From Vineibacter terrae (lineage in GTDB: Bacteria > Pseudomonadota > Alphaproteobacteria > Reyranellales > Reyranellaceae), in the NCBI RefSeq assembly GCF_008039615.1, contig NZ_VDUZ01000003.1, positions 186,001-250,000 of the forward strand: a stretch of DNA of 64,000 bases, given 5' to 3'. Both the position numbers and the translations under genes were made by a program. The notes under the pieces are model-generated. The model did not search any database. It was not told the origin of the DNA and saw only the letters and a program-made list of their open reading frames with translations. This document shows, piece after piece, positions 42,972 through 51,385 of the stretch. Each line of letters opens with the position of its first letter. Position 1 is the first letter of the stretch.

Positions 42972-43184
42972 CAGGGCATTCGCATATGGGTTTTTGACTA
43001 CCTTCCCCCGCTTGCGGGGGAAGGTGCCCGAAAGGCGGATGGGGGGTGGTGCAACAGCGCGGATGCTCGATGGGATGCGCCATTTTCGTTGAAGCGCCCC
43101 CCATCCGGCGCTTCGCGCCACCTTCCCCCGCAAGCGGGGGAAGGTAGTCGAAACCGACACCTCAGCTCATATGCGAATGCCCTG
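42972..43184. mobile_element. 213-bp MITE-like element with perfect 17-bp terminal repeats
   Basis: The element begins CAGGGCATTCGCATATG and ends with the exact complement. It is flanked by the 10-bp direct repeat GGGTCAAAGG (42962-42971 and 43185-43194), as expected for a target-site duplication. Inside are ACTACCTTCCCCCGCTTGCG and its mirrored copy CAAGCGGGGGAAGGTAGT, so almost the whole element can fold on itself. No open reading frame of interest is inside. It sits 22 bases before the start of the Trypco1-like gene, so it may carry or disturb its promoter. Confidence 0.85.
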
Positions 43185-43206
43185 GGGTCAAAGGGGAGGT
43201 CCGGTC

Positions 43207-43533
43207 ATGAGCGAGGACAATGTTCGCATCGTGCCTGTGCAAGTGGGCGGCGCGACACTGAGGGTGGAAGCACGCGATCTCGGCGGGCCGGAGAAGGTCG
43301 GCATCCTGGATTCCCTGGCGTTCACCGAGGTGACGGCGGCGCTCGAAGCGGTCGGGGCGGCGCTGGCACGCAGCATCGCGACGATCCGGCCGCAGCGCGC
43401 GACCGTGGAGCTGGGCGTGGAGGTCGGCCTCGAGGCCGGCCAACTGGTCGCGCTGCTGACCAAGGCCTCGGGCAAGGGCAACCTCAAGGTCACCCTGGAA
43501 TGGAAAGCCGACACACCCGCGCGTCCGGCGTGA
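43207..43533 (+). CDS. Trypco1-like (CU044_2847 family) protein
   Basis: This is a 108-residue protein with beta-rich N-terminus (NVRIVPVQVGGATLRVEARD) and then ILDSLAFTEVTAALEAVGAA, IRPQRATVELGVEVGLEAG and LTKASGKGNLKVTLEW. This is the layout of the trypsin-co-occurring domain family Trypco1, which is found beside or fused to trypsin-like proteases and STAND-type NTPases in bacterial conflict systems. The protease-NTPase gene follows 139 bases later on the same strand. ATG 43207 follows GGGGAGG. Confidence 0.75.
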   Translation: MSEDNVRIVPVQVGGATLRVEARDLGGPEKVGILDSLAFTEVTAALEAVGAALARSIATIRPQRATVELGVEVGLEAGQLVALLTKASGKGNLKVTLEWKADTPARPA

Positions 43534-43588
43534 GGGCAGGGCGGTCGCGCATGGACGCACCAGGGCAGTCTCCTCTCTCCGCGAGCGG

Positions 43589-43633
43589 CAGCGCGATCGC
43601 ATATGACAGAACGGGCCATATGCGATCGCACTG
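43589..43633. mobile_element. 45-bp minimal palindrome built from the CATATG element ends
   Basis: CAGCGCGATCGCATATG and, after 11 bases, CATATGCGATCGCACTG match in 16 of 17 paired positions. These ends closely resemble the 17-bp terminal repeats of the element at 42972-43184, so this looks like an internally deleted relative. It lies 39 bases before the protease-NTPase start, inside the operon. Confidence 0.6.
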
Positions 43634-43672
43634 TCGCAAGCGGGGCAAGGGGGGTGAACGGCAGGATATGTG

Positions 43673-46405
43673 ATGGACAATCCGCTGATCGACCTGCTGC
43701 GGCGCTGCACCGTGCAGCTTCCCGGGCGTGGCACCGGCTTCTTCGTGGCGCCCCATCTGATCCTGACATGCGCGCATGTCCTGAAAGGGCTCAAGGTCAA
43801 GGAGACGATCAAGGTCAACCGCAAGTCGACGTCCATATCAGCGACCATCGAGGCGTTGACCTCGGACGATTGGCCGGACCTCGGCCTCCTGCGCGTCGAC
43901 GGCGCTCCGGGCGAGGCCTGGGTCCTGCTTGACGCGGACCTGGCGCAGCACGATCCCGTCCATGCCTTCGGCTTCCCCAAGCATGGCGGCCGGGAGCAGC
44001 GGACCGACGGCATCGCCGGGCGGTTCGAGGATTTCACATGGCAGCGTCTGGCGGCCGAGGCGCCCGCCGAGCGATGGCCGGACCGGCCGCTGATCAAGTT
44101 CAAGGACGCGCTGGTCGTCGGCGGCTACAGCGGCTCGGCGCTGCTGAACCTGCGATCGGGCCGCGCGGTCGGCGTGGTCAGCGAGACCATCAACGGCGCG
44201 GCCGCCGTCGGGGGCTGGGCCGTGCCCGCGGCGATCGTGCTGGAATGCCTCGAGGATGTCGCGGACGCCCAGCGCGGCCATCGTGATGCTGCGCTCGCGC
44301 AGTGGGACAAGGCGCTGCAGGACGCCGACGCCGGGACCGCGCAGCAGTCGGCGCGGCTCAGAGGCCTGGCGCTGCAGCCGCCGCTCGATTCGCCGCGCCG
44401 CAGGAGCCAAGCCCAGGAGCCGCTTCCGGCCGCGCTGCGGTTCCTGTACGAGTCGCAGCTCAGCTCCTTCCATGGCCGCACGGCCGAAATCGCGGCCCTG
44501 CGCAACGTGCTGACCGCGCCGGCACGTTTTGCGTGGCAGTCCATCGCAGGACCGAACGGATCGGGCAAGAGCCGGCTGGTCCAGGAGGTGCTGCTGCAAG
44601 CTGCGCCGGCATGGACCGGCGGCTTCCTGCCATTGGCGGCCAAGCCATGGGAGCACTGGGAGGCGTGGCAGCCCCTTCGACCGACGGTGATCGTCATCGA
44701 TGACGCGGCGGCAAGGGCCGTGGAGGCCCGCGACATCGTCGAGACGCTGGCACGCCGTGCCAGGAGCAATGGCCTGGGCTGGCCGGTAAGGCTGGTCCTG
44801 GTCGATCGCCAGACGGATTTCATGGAGGCCGGGGTCGGCGACCTTCAGAAATCTCGGCTCGCGGAGTCGCGCCATGGCGAGAAGCTGGATCTTCGGCCGC
44901 TGGACGATCAGGCCCTGGCCGAGACGATGCGCGACCTCGGCCCCGTCGACGACGAGCGGATGGCAGGGCTTCTGAAGGCGTTGAAGCGCGTCGATGATCA
45001 GCGCCGCCCGCTGTTTGCTCTTCTGCTGGCGGATGCGGCGGCCAGTGGGCTTGATCCGTCGGGCACGAGCCGGATCGACCTGCTGCGCGAGCACGTCCTG
45101 CAGCGCGAGTGGACGACGCGTTGGGATCCGATCGGCGTCGACGATGACGACACGGCTGTCCTTGCATTTGCGACCGTCTGTCCGCCGCTATACCTGAAGG
45201 ACGTGGCCAAGGCGGCCGAGGCGGGCGCGCCGCTTCCCCGCAAGCTCGATGCACCGCGCCGGGCGCGTGTTGCCGCGATGCTGGGAAGCGGGGCACTGTC
45301 GCAATGGGTGCCGTCGCTGCGGCCCGATCTTCTGGGCACGCTGTTCGTGCTCGATACGCAGCAACGCATGGCTAATGTGAGCGAGGCAGACGCAAGCGGG
45401 TTCGTGTCGGCGGCCTGGAAGACGAAGCCGTTCGCCACGCGACAGCTGGTGCTGCGTGCGCTTGAGGAGATGCCGTCGCATCCGGCCATCGAGCGGTTCC
45501 TGCTTCCGCCTCCCGACAACACCGAAGCGGTCAACGACTGGGCGGATGCCGCATCGACCGCGTGCACAGTCCTGCAGACATTGTTTGTCGAGCTGATGGG
45601 CGCGATGTCCGATGTCTATTGCCGCACGCAGCGAGGGCGGGTCCTATGCGCGATCCTGGATGTTGTCGGTTTCAACACCCACGGCCTCCTGGCGGAGGAC
45701 GACAGGCCACTGGCGGACAGCTTGTTCCACAGCGTGCTCGCACTGCCGCTTCCCCATGAAATCGTCCGCGACGTTTCCGACTTCAAGAGCGCTGACTTCT
45801 CTGCTTGGGACGTTCGCCTCTCGGAGATCGCGGACGGCCTCTACGCGGCACATATGCGAGCCGAGGATGAAGCGGCGGCTGAGCGCCTGGTCGAGGCTCT
45901 GACAGAGAAGGCGGCTCTGCTGCCCGACGACGCGATGAGCAAGCGCGTGCTGATGGCCGTACCCGACACGCATAGCCGCGAGAAGATCGCGCGGGCGTCG
46001 ATGAAGGCGATACAGGACGCGGCGCGGTCGGCGGCAAAACTGGCTGTGGCGTTGCTTGCGGTGTCATTGACACGAGCCGCCAAGTCGCTCCTGGATGACA
46101 CCGAGACCCTTTCGCAAGAGGAAAGGCAGGCAGGCCTGACGCTCGGCAGCCAGGTGCTGCAGTGCATCCAGAAAATAGACCCAGGCGGCGATACCGAGGC
46201 CACCACGCTCTTCGCCAACGCCTGTGTCTGGGTCGCCATCGCGCTCACCCAAATCGGGGAGAGCACCAAGGCACGGGAGATCGCAGCGGCGCTGCTCGGC
46301 ACCGGTGGAGACGGCGCCTCGCAGGCGGACCGGCGCAGCTTCAAGGATCTGCTTTCGCCGGAAGACTGCGAGGGGCTTGCTGTGCTTGCCGAAATCGAAC
46401 CCTGA
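43673..46405 (+). CDS. Trypsin-like protease fused to a STAND-type NTPase with helical C-terminus
   Basis: This is a 910-residue cytosolic protein without signal or membrane segments. Residues 1-195 form a trypsin-like serine protease with a full triad: His35 in LTCAHVLKG, Asp69 in DDWPDLGLLRVD, Ser153 in GGYSGSALLN. Residues about 260-560 form a P-loop NTPase with Walker A GPNGSGKS (293-300), Walker B TVIVIDDA, and downstream LFALLLADAAASG and VPSLRPDLLGTLFVL as in STAND proteins. The last 350 residues are helical, probably a sensor scaffold. This arrangement is that of NTP-controlled effector proteases of bacterial immunity, such as Avs-like or related Trypco systems. GTG 43670 one codon upstream is an equal start. 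Confidence 0.88.
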   Translation: MDNPLIDLLRRCTVQLPGRGTGFFVAPHLILTCAHVLKGLKVKETIKVNRKSTSISATIEALTSDDWPDLGLLRVDGAPGEAWVLLDADLAQHDPVHAFGFPKHGGREQRTDGIAGRFEDFTWQRLAAEAPAERWPDRPLIKFKDALVVGGYSGSALLNLRSGRAVGVVSETINGAAAVGGWAVPAAIVLECLEDVADAQRGHRDAALAQWDKALQDADAGTAQQSARLRGLALQPPLDSPRRRSQAQEPLPAALRFLYESQLSSFHGRTAEIAALRNVLTAPARFAWQSIAGPNGSGKSRLVQEVLLQAAPAWTGGFLPLAAKPWEHWEAWQPLRPTVIVIDDAAARAVEARDIVETLARRARSNGLGWPVRLVLVDRQTDFMEAGVGDLQKSRLAESRHGEKLDLRPLDDQALAETMRDLGPVDDERMAGLLKALKRVDDQRRPLFALLLADAAASGLDPSGTSRIDLLREHVLQREWTTRWDPIGVDDDDTAVLAFATVCPPLYLKDVAKAAEAGAPLPRKLDAPRRARVAAMLGSGALSQWVPSLRPDLLGTLFVLDTQQRMANVSEADASGFVSAAWKTKPFATRQLVLRALEEMPSHPAIERFLLPPPDNTEAVNDWADAASTACTVLQTLFVELMGAMSDVYCRTQRGRVLCAILDVVGFNTHGLLAEDDRPLADSLFHSVLALPLPHEIVRDVSDFKSADFSAWDVRLSEIADGLYAAHMRAEDEAAAERLVEALTEKAALLPDDAMSKRVLMAVPDTHSREKIARASMKAIQDAARSAAKLAVALLAVSLTRAAKSLLDDTETLSQEERQAGLTLGSQVLQCIQKIDPGGDTEATTLFANACVWVAIALTQIGESTKAREIAAALLGTGGDGASQADRRSFKDLLSPEDCEGLAVLAEIEP

Positions 46406-46407
46406 AT

Positions 46408-47085
46408 TTACGAGCTTGCTTTCGGCTCCGGGCTGCCTTGCCCCAGACGCGGCTCTGTCCCAGTCAGCAGCCGGTGAATGTTGGCGCGATGGCGCACGAT
46501 CACGTAGAGGCCGCCGGCAATCACCAGCAGCCGATACGGCAACGGTTGCTGCAGGCCGAAGACGAGGGCGATCGCGGTCAGCGCCGCCAGCATCGAGCCA
46601 AGGGAAACAATCCGGAAGACAGCCAGCACGACGCCAAAGACCGCCGCCGCCCCCAAGCCGACCGGCCAGGACATCGCCAGCAGCACGCCGAGCCCCGTCG
46701 CGGCGGATTTGCCGCCCGTGAAATTCAGCCAGACCGAGCAGCTATGCCCCAGCAATGCGGCCAGTCCTGCCAGGCAAGCAGCCCAGTCCACCCAGGCTTG
46801 CAGGTCAATCGCTGCCGGCGGCGTGACGGACGGCAATGCATAGAGCCAGCGGGCAAGGACGATGGCCGCCACGCCTTTCAGCACGTCCACCAGAAGCACC
46901 ATCAGCGCCGGCCATTTGCCCAGGGTTCGCAGCACGTTCGTTGCCCCGGTGGATCTGGAGCCATGCTCCCGGATATCGATGCCCCTGAACAGGCTGCCCG
47001 CCAGATAGCCCGTGGGCGTGGCGCCCAGGAGATAGGCGATCGCCAATCCAGCCGCGCTCACGATCCAGAAGACCATGGGGTTCAC
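46408..47085 (-). CDS. plsY: Glycerol-3-phosphate acyltransferase PlsY
   Basis: This is a 225-residue inner-membrane protein that transfers an acyl group from acyl phosphate to glycerol 3-phosphate. Motif 1 is in GSRSTGATNVLRTLGKWPA (about 42-60), motif 2 in GHSCSVWLNFTGGKSAATGL, and motif 3 near HRANIHRLLTGTE. Hydrophobic segments fit five membrane passes. It converges with the protease-NTPase gene with only two bases between stops and reads leftward alone. Confidence 0.92.
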   Translation of the reverse strand: MNPMVFWIVSAAGLAIAYLLGATPTGYLAGSLFRGIDIREHGSRSTGATNVLRTLGKWPALMVLLVDVLKGVAAIVLARWLYALPSVTPPAAIDLQAWVDWAACLAGLAALLGHSCSVWLNFTGGKSAATGLGVLLAMSWPVGLGAAAVFGVVLAVFRIVSLGSMLAALTAIALVFGLQQPLPYRLLVIAGGLYVIVRHRANIHRLLTGTEPRLGQGSPEPKASS

Positions 47086-47130
47086 CTTGGCGCCCTAATA
47101 CCGGCTATCGGTAGAAGGTGGGTCGTGATT

Positions 47131-47216
47131 GTCATCCCGAGCGCAGCGAGGGATCTCCCGCGAATGGCGCTCTGTGCGCCTTGCCGCAGGAGATCCCTCG
47201 CTGCGCTCGGGATGAC
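47131..47216. repeat. Dispersed GTCATCCCGAGC palindrome, full copy
   Basis: GTCATCCCGAGCGCAGCGAG and its complement enclose GAATGGCGCTCTGTGCGCC. To the right, CATATACGATCGCCCTG (47227-47243) resembles one end of the CATATG elements, so this hairpin may once have been the interior of such an element. Confidence 0.85.
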
Positions 47217-47271
47217 AGGAGGGCCATATACGATCGCCCTGCAGCAAATTGGCCAAAGCCCGGCGCGTCGT

Positions 47272-49071
47272 TCAGGGAGACAGCGCCGGCGCCATCTCGC
47301 GCGCCGTGCCGTGGGCTTGCGGCAGCAGGCCGAGCTCGCAGGCCTTGATCTGCAGCGCCAGGTATTTCGAGTAGATCCGGCATTGCGCCAGGCTGCCGGC
47401 GATGAACCACAGGCCCGGCTGCGGCGTGCGGGCGAACATGTTGCGCAGCTCCTGTCCGGCGCCGAAGCCCCAGATGGGGCCGACGCGCGCCGCGACGTCG
47501 GCGCCGAACAGCTGGCGCACGAGGTGTTCCTGACTCTTGTAGCCGGTGGCCAGCACGATCAGGTCGGCGGGCAGCGTCTCGCCCGAGCGCAGCACGGCGC
47601 CCGACGCGGCGAAGCGGTCGATATCGGCGTATTGCACCAGCCGGATCCGGCCCTCGACCAGCAGATCGGAGCAGCCGACGTTGAAATAGTAGCCGCCGCC
47701 GCGCGTCAGATACTTGAACTGCCAGCCGGTGCCGTCCTCGCCGAAATCGAGGCGAAAGCCGATGCGCTCCAGGCCGTCGAGCAGCGCCTTGTCCATCTGC
47801 CGGGCGCGCTCGGTGAAGGCGACATGGCTCTTGCGGCTCAGCGCCAGCGGCGTAGCGACCGTGATCAGGTCGCAGTCCTCCAGGGAGGGGCCCTCGTCAT
47901 AGAGGGCGTAGGGAAGCTGCGCGCTGGGCTCGACGTTGACGATCATGGTCGGGCTGCGCTGCACCAGCGTCACCGCCGCGCCGCTGGCGTGAAGGTCCTG
48001 CGCGATGTCATGGCCGCTGTTGCCCGTGCCGATGACGATGGCGCGCCTGCCTTTCCAGGCCTCGCCGTCGTCGTAGCGGCTGGAATGCAGGACCGTGCCG
48101 GCGAAGTCGGGCAGGGTGGGCAGGTCGGGGATGTTGGGAATGCCGCTCACGCCCGTGGCCATCACGACATGGCGCGGATGCATCTGCCGGCGCGTGCCGT
48201 CGGCACACCGCAGCGACACGGTCCAGCGCTGCCGGCTGTCGTCGTACCGGCCGCCCTCGAACGTGGTTGCCGTCCAGTAGTTCAGCTCCAGGCTCTCGAC
48301 ATAGGCCTCGAACCAGCCAGCAAGCTTGTCCTTGGGAATGTAGGTGGGCCAGCTGGGCGGGAACGGCATGTAGGGCAGGTGGTTGACCTGCACCTGGTTG
48401 TGCAGCGTCAGCGCGTGATAGCGCTGGCGCCAGTTGTCGCCGACACGCGGCAGGCGGTCGACGATCAGCGTGTCGATCCCGAGCGGCGCGAGGCGGGCGG
48501 CGATCGACAGGCCGGCCTGCCCGCCGCCGACAACGAGCACGTCAGGATCGCGATCGGCATACGTGGCCGCAGCAAGGCGCTGATCCAGCCAGTTGGGGCC
48601 GCGGAAGTCGCGGGCCTGGGCGGCGCCGCGCGGCCGTGCCTTGCCCAGGCGCGGCTCGTGCCCCTTGAGCGCCTCCAGCGCGGTGAGCAGCGTCCAGGCC
48701 TTCAGGCGGCCACCATCGGCCGCATCGGGCGTGAGCCGCACGATGCCTTCGGCGTGGCCCGTGGCCGTCTCGAACGTGAAGATCGCCTCGATCGCCTCGG
48801 TGCCGGCGCGCATGGCAAGGCGCGGCGGGGTGCGCCCCGGCGCGATCCCGAAGCCGCACGGCCGTGCCCGCCGGGACCACGCCGCCAGTCCTGCCAGGAC
48901 GGCGTCGCGGCCGCTTGCCGTGTCGATCGTCCAGCTCAGGGCCAGCACGTCGCGCCAATGGCTGTCGGCGTGGAACAGGGGCTGCAGCGCCCTGCTGCCG
49001 TCCGCCGCCAGCGCGGCCTCGAACGCCGCCAGCCAGCGCGCCACGGCCATCGCAAGGTCTTCGGTTGCCAT
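47272..49071 (-). CDS. Flavin-containing monooxygenase with an N-terminal NTF2-like domain
   Basis: This is a 599-residue protein. Residues 1-130 look like a SnoaL/NTF2-type domain (LADGSRALQPLFHADSHWRD, SGRDAVLAGLAAWSRRARP). From about 177, DVLVVGGGQAGLSIAARLAP is the FAD-binding loop, HALTLHNQVQVNHLPYMPFP follows, and VIGTGNSGHDIAQDLHASGA near 365 is the NADPH-binding loop. LATGYKSQEHLVRQLFG near the C-terminus fits the FMO/Baeyer-Villiger branch. The start at 49071 follows GAGAGGAG. The two-domain form is shared by a group of proteobacterial monooxygenases of unknown substrate. Confidence 0.88.
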   Translation of the reverse strand: MATEDLAMAVARWLAAFEAALAADGSRALQPLFHADSHWRDVLALSWTIDTASGRDAVLAGLAAWSRRARPCGFGIAPGRTPPRLAMRAGTEAIEAIFTFETATGHAEGIVRLTPDAADGGRLKAWTLLTALEALKGHEPRLGKARPRGAAQARDFRGPNWLDQRLAAATYADRDPDVLVVGGGQAGLSIAARLAPLGIDTLIVDRLPRVGDNWRQRYHALTLHNQVQVNHLPYMPFPPSWPTYIPKDKLAGWFEAYVESLELNYWTATTFEGGRYDDSRQRWTVSLRCADGTRRQMHPRHVVMATGVSGIPNIPDLPTLPDFAGTVLHSSRYDDGEAWKGRRAIVIGTGNSGHDIAQDLHASGAAVTLVQRSPTMIVNVEPSAQLPYALYDEGPSLEDCDLITVATPLALSRKSHVAFTERARQMDKALLDGLERIGFRLDFGEDGTGWQFKYLTRGGGYYFNVGCSDLLVEGRIRLVQYADIDRFAASGAVLRSGETLPADLIVLATGYKSQEHLVRQLFGADVAARVGPIWGFGAGQELRNMFARTPQPGLWFIAGSLAQCRIYSKYLALQIKACELGLLPQAHGTAREMAPALSP

Positions 49072-49094
49072 CGTCTCCTCTCGCGTTGCGGTTC

Positions 49095-49296
49095 CCTTCT
49101 CCCCGCGCAGGCGGGGAGAAGGTGCCCGATAACGACATTTCGACGCGAAGCGTCGAAATGTCAGAGGCGGATGAGGGGCTTCGCAACCTTCGTGAAGCAT
49201 TCGGCTTCACCAGTAAGACCGCGCCTCTCCCATACACCGCGAAGCCCCTCATCCGGCGCTTCGCGCCACCTTCTCCCCGCCTGCGCGGGGAGAAGG
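49095..49296. repeat. CCTTCTCCCCGC inverted repeat element
   Basis: CCTTCTCCCCGCGCAGGCGG and its mirrored copy CTGCGCGGGGAGAAGG bracket about 200 bases. Inside, GAGGCGGATGAGGGGCTTCG is answered by CGAAGCCCCTCATCCGGCGC, with a separate small hairpin GACATTTCGACGC/GCGTCGAAATGTC. It belongs to the same kind of structure as the 42972-43184 element interior, but no terminal CATATG ends are seen. Confidence 0.75.
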
Positions 49297-49448
49297 AAGA
49301 CTGTAGCCGCTCGCCGCCGGCCGCGCCTACGGTGATGATGCCAGGCTGACCGGCCGCGCGCCTTCAGGCCGGCTTCATTTATCGTCCAGGGGGCGTTGAT
49401 TTGGTGGCGGATCGGCTATGCTGGCGGTCTCGACCAGGGTTTGGCAGC

Positions 49449-50972
49449 GTGCTGTTTTCGTTCGAAGATTTCGTGCTGGACACGGCGCGGCGCGAGCTGC
49501 GCGGCAAGGCCGGCGTGATCGCCGTCGAGCCGCAGGTGTTCGACCTGCTGGCCTACCTGATCGCGCATCGCGACCGCGTCGTGAGCCGGGATGACATCCT
49601 GGCGGCGGTATGGAACGGGCGGCTGGTGTCGGAATCGACCCTGACCACCCGCATCAACGCCGCGCGCAGCGCCCTCGGCGACAGCGGCGCGGCGCAGCGC
49701 CTGATCAAGACCCTGCCGCGCCGCGGCCTGCGGTTCGTGGGCGCCGTGCGCGAGCAGCTTCCGGCGCCGGCGCCGGAGCGTCCGGCCATCGCCGTGCTGC
49801 CCTTCGCCAACATGAGCGGCGATCCCGAGCAGGACTATTTCGCCGACGGGATGGTGGAGGAGATCACCACGGCGCTGTCGCGCTGGCGCTGGCTGTCGGT
49901 GATCGCCCGCAACTCGAGCTTCGCGTACAAGGGCCGCGCCGTCGACACGCGGCAGGTGGGGCGCGAGCTGGGCGCGCGCTACGTGCTGGAAGGCAGCGTG
50001 CGCAAGGCGGCCGACCGCATCCGCATCAGCGGCCGGCTCGTGGATGCGGCCACCGGCACGCATCTGTGGGCCGATCGCTTCGAAGGCGTGCCGCAGAACA
50101 TCTTCGACCTCCAGGACCACGTGACGGCCAGCGTCATCGGCGCGATCGCGCCGCGCATGGGCGAGGCGGAGATCGAGCGCGCCCGGCGCAAGCCGACGCA
50201 GAGCCTCGATGCCTACGACTACTTCCTGCGCGGCATGGCGCACCTGCATCGCTGGACCCGGACCGACAGCGAAGCGGCGCTGGCCAACCTGCGCCGCGCC
50301 ATCGCGCTCGACCCGGGCTTCGCGCCGGCCTATGGCCTGGCCGGCCGCGGCTATTCGCAGCGCAAGGCGTGCGGCTGGGTGGGCGACCGGCGGCAGGAGG
50401 CCGCCGAGGCGGAACGGCTGGCGCGGCTGGCCGCCGACCTGGGGCGCGACGATGCGGTCGCGCTCTGCACCGCGGGCATCGTGCTGGCCTATGTCACGGG
50501 GCATCTCGGCGACGGCGACGTGCTGGTCGACCGCGCGCTGGCGCTGGATCCCTATCTTGCCTGGGCCTGGGTGTTCGGGAGCTGGGTGCGGATCTGGCAG
50601 GGCGTGCCCGAAGCGGCGATGGCGCGCGCCGGCCGGGCGCGGCAGCTCAGCCCCAGCGATCCGGAGGTGCTGTTCTTCATCGACACCGCCACGGCATACG
50701 GGCACTTCCTCGCCGGCCGCTACGATGACGCCGTCGCCAGCGCGCAGGCGGCGATGCGGCAGCGGCCGGACATCGCCATAACACTGGGCGTCGCCGCCGC
50801 CAGCGCGGCGTTGGGCGGCCGGTCCGGCGAAGCGCAGCAAGCCCTGGCGCGGTTGCGCCATGTCGACCCCGCCTTGCGCCTGGGCGACCTGGCAGACCAG
50901 TTTCCGTTCGGCCGCCAGGATGATCTGGCGCGCTGGGTCGAAGGGCTGAAAAGGGCAGGGCTGCCGGCGTAG
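49449..50972 (+). CDS. Winged-helix regulator with TolB-N-like and TPR parts (CadC-like, no membrane helix)
   Basis: This is a 507-residue protein. Residues 1-100 are an OmpR/PhoB-type winged helix (FVLDTARRELRGKAGVIAVE, RLIKTLPRRGLRFVGAV). PAIAVLPFANMSGDPEQDYF and YVLEGSVRKAADRIRISGRL then form the TolB-N-like domain common to class III cyclase-associated proteins, and from about 250 come TPR-like helices (SLDAYDYFLRGMAHLHRWTR onwards). No membrane segment separates the winged helix from the rest, so it may act in the cytosol as a signal-dependent regulator. GTG 49449 fits the usual N-terminus; GTG 49401 is an alternative. Confidence 0.82.
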   Translation: MLFSFEDFVLDTARRELRGKAGVIAVEPQVFDLLAYLIAHRDRVVSRDDILAAVWNGRLVSESTLTTRINAARSALGDSGAAQRLIKTLPRRGLRFVGAVREQLPAPAPERPAIAVLPFANMSGDPEQDYFADGMVEEITTALSRWRWLSVIARNSSFAYKGRAVDTRQVGRELGARYVLEGSVRKAADRIRISGRLVDAATGTHLWADRFEGVPQNIFDLQDHVTASVIGAIAPRMGEAEIERARRKPTQSLDAYDYFLRGMAHLHRWTRTDSEAALANLRRAIALDPGFAPAYGLAGRGYSQRKACGWVGDRRQEAAEAERLARLAADLGRDDAVALCTAGIVLAYVTGHLGDGDVLVDRALALDPYLAWAWVFGSWVRIWQGVPEAAMARAGRARQLSPSDPEVLFFIDTATAYGHFLAGRYDDAVASAQAAMRQRPDIAITLGVAAASAALGGRSGEAQQALARLRHVDPALRLGDLADQFPFGRQDDLARWVEGLKRAGLPA

Positions 50973-51019
50973 GGCAGGGCGCGTCGAGCGGTCGCCAGTA
51001 TTGTCCGACGACGCCCGAC

Positions 51020-51385
51020 CTATTCGACGATATCGCGCCTGGTGCCTTCGATGAATCCCAGCACTTCGGCCCGCTCCGGTGTCGGAACACTGAATTTGTC
51101 CAGCGTTGCCTGCAGATGGCCGATGAACGTCTGCCAGTCGCTCGCGTCGATCCCCATGCCGCGGTGGGATGTCTTCATGTCTCGTCCCACGTAGTAGAGC
51201 GGCCCGCCTGCCGAGGCGCACAGGAAATCGACAAGCAACTGCTTCTCGCGGCGGATACCGTCCTCGCCGCGATGCTTCCAGAACCGGCCGAGCTGCGGGT
51301 CCGAGGAAAGACGCATCACCAGATCGTCGGTGACAGCAGCAATCGCGTCATAGCCACCCAGCCGTGCGTAGAGAGAATCGCCCAT
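51020..51385 (-). CDS. Truncated hemoglobin
   Basis: This is a 121-residue globin of the 2-over-2 fold. It starts DSLYARLGGYDAIAAVTDDL, has FWKHRGEDGIRREKQLLVDF, and DMKTSHRGMGI with His74 as proximal haem ligand. The glycine motifs and length fit group I. Such proteins bind O2 or NO and may protect against nitrosative stress. ATG 51385 follows GGAGGGA; the frame remains open upstream without a sensible extension. Confidence 0.9.
   Translation of the reverse strand: MGDSLYARLGGYDAIAAVTDDLVMRLSSDPQLGRFWKHRGEDGIRREKQLLVDFLCASAGGPLYYVGRDMKTSHRGMGIDASDWQTFIGHLQATLDKFSVPTPERAEVLGFIEGTRRDIVE

Noticed and set aside
46162-49335. A 1057-codon plus-strand frame opposite plsY and the monooxygenase
   Set aside because: Same kind of shadow. 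It crosses two unrelated genes and two repeat elements and carries no recognisable domain.
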